From the NCBI GenBank assembly GCA_032622095.1, contig CP136062.1, positions 144,478,351 to 144,542,350 on the forward strand: a stretch of DNA of 64,000 bases. The letters run 5' to 3'. Source of the stretch: Siphonodentalium dalli (Eukaryota; Mollusca; Scaphopoda; Gadilida; Siphonodentaliidae). The notes beneath the pieces were generated by a model. That model did not search any database. It saw nothing but the letters and a program-made list of their open reading frames with translations, and was not told the origin of the DNA. Below are positions 63,235 through 64,000 of the stretch, piece after piece (within the stretch, counting starts at the first letter, position 1; the number at the start of each line of letters is the position of its first letter). The position numbers were made by a program, and so were the translations under genes.

Positions 63235-63475
63235 GATCGGGATGTTTGGATCTCTAGTTTAACGACATTTTTCGGTCTTTAATAGTTTAATGACATTTTT
63301 CGGTCTTTATAATATCTCAAGATATAGGGGGTATTTGGATCTCTATAGTTTAACGACATTTTTCGGTCTTTATAGTTTAACGACATTCTCGGTCTTTAAT
63401 ATTTCAAGATATAGGGGCCCTTAGTGGGTATTTGGATCTCTAGTTTAACGACATTTTTCGGTCTTTGATAGCAAA
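63235..63475. repeat. Irregular tandem repeat, AGTTTAACGACATTTTTCGG
   Basis: Six copies of a TTTAAxGACATTTTTCGGTCTTT unit are interleaved with AAGATATAGGGG and GTATTTGGATCTCTA segments. Small and larger units are nested, as from slippage and later duplication. Confidence 0.85.
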
Positions 63476-64000
63476 ATGGAAGAAGTACATCTTTGGAAAG
63501 ATGTGGTGGCCCTAAAAAGGAAAGTTGTTTGGTGATCTTGAAATGCAGTTTTTCTGAACAGTCTTCCTTGATTAAAGTGATGTGAAACACTCCGGCAGAC
63601 AACGGGCAGAGTGATCAAATAGAAATTAAGAATAATCTTTCTCAAAGTAGTTATTTGTTACGAATAGTAATCCAAATGGATGATACACAACGTCATTCTT
63701 ATATATTAGTTAAATGCAATGACTCTCGATGCCATCGAGTCGATGGCGAAATCATTTTTGTTTAATTATAGCCGATAGTTGCGCCCCGAATCGAGATGTA
63801 AATATTTACAATTTGGAGTAGTTCAGACGATGTTCTCTATGAAGTGGTGTGGTAGATTATTTTGGAAATTTTCAGTGATGTTAGTAGAATGATAACATTC
63901 CCCAGGTTGGCAAAGTGCCTGAGCACTAACTTATCAATTTCTCGCACCCGAAAAAGTCCATAACAAGTCCATAATATGTCTTTAAGCATATATATATAAA
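63476..64000. other. Non-coding DNA to the window edge
   Basis: Two overlapping short minus-strand frames (63396-63645) are unrecognised and partly repeat-derived. Nothing else seen. Confidence 0.45.

Overview
This is a eukaryotic, almost certainly invertebrate animal window. Two facts support that. There are spliced coding exons with GT donors and a pyrimidine-AG acceptor, belonging to two animal gene families. The rest is AT-rich non-coding DNA full of small DNA transposons, satellites, fold-back elements and words such as ACATGTACATGTA and ACCGGTAT, which I associate with marine invertebrate genomes (mollusc-like, or invertebrate deuterostome). I cannot name the species. I see no bacterial operon, phage, CRISPR array, rRNA or tRNA gene.

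Genes. Only two host genes can be supported, both partial. On the minus strand at 11692-12016 lies the first coding exon of a ZIP-family zinc transporter, most like ZIP13/SLC39A13: signal peptide plus first membrane helix, ending at a GTATGC donor. No second exon was found between it and the left edge, so its first intron probably exceeds 11 kb. On the plus strand, exons at 47704-48184 and 51831-52097 encode an F-box domain and cysteine-containing leucine-rich repeats. They join in frame and resemble the insect F-box protein FipoQ as I remember it. Earlier and later exons were not found. The two genes lie about 35 kb apart and point away from each other. A decayed non-LTR retrotransposon (32405-33680) keeps recognisable reverse-transcriptase motifs but is broken by frameshifts and stops.

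Layout. 1-11.7 kb: intron/intergenic DNA with palindromic repeats and a complete 707-bp hAT-type element with an 8-bp target duplication. 11.7-12.0 kb: ZIP exon. 12.7-29 kb: dense small transposons, including a TTAA-flanked fold-back, two copies of a TTAA-flanked element, three hAT-like elements whose ends are G/C homopolymers, a composite satellite, and a Mutator-like element with a 9-bp duplication. 29-47 kb: a (TA)n(GA)n microsatellite, the dead LINE, several hairpins and a 122-bp satellite with a three-unit higher-order period. 47.7-52.1 kb: F-box gene exons, with a nested transposon pair in the intron. 52.7-64 kb: large terminal-inverted-repeat elements, including one inserted exactly in the end of another, and several tandem arrays.

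I found no new multi-gene system. The most distinctive content is the transposon ecology: several different families share a TTAA target and a related terminus, hAT-like elements end in long G runs, insertions are nested, and a short AAAGAGCGTTC module recurs in many places.
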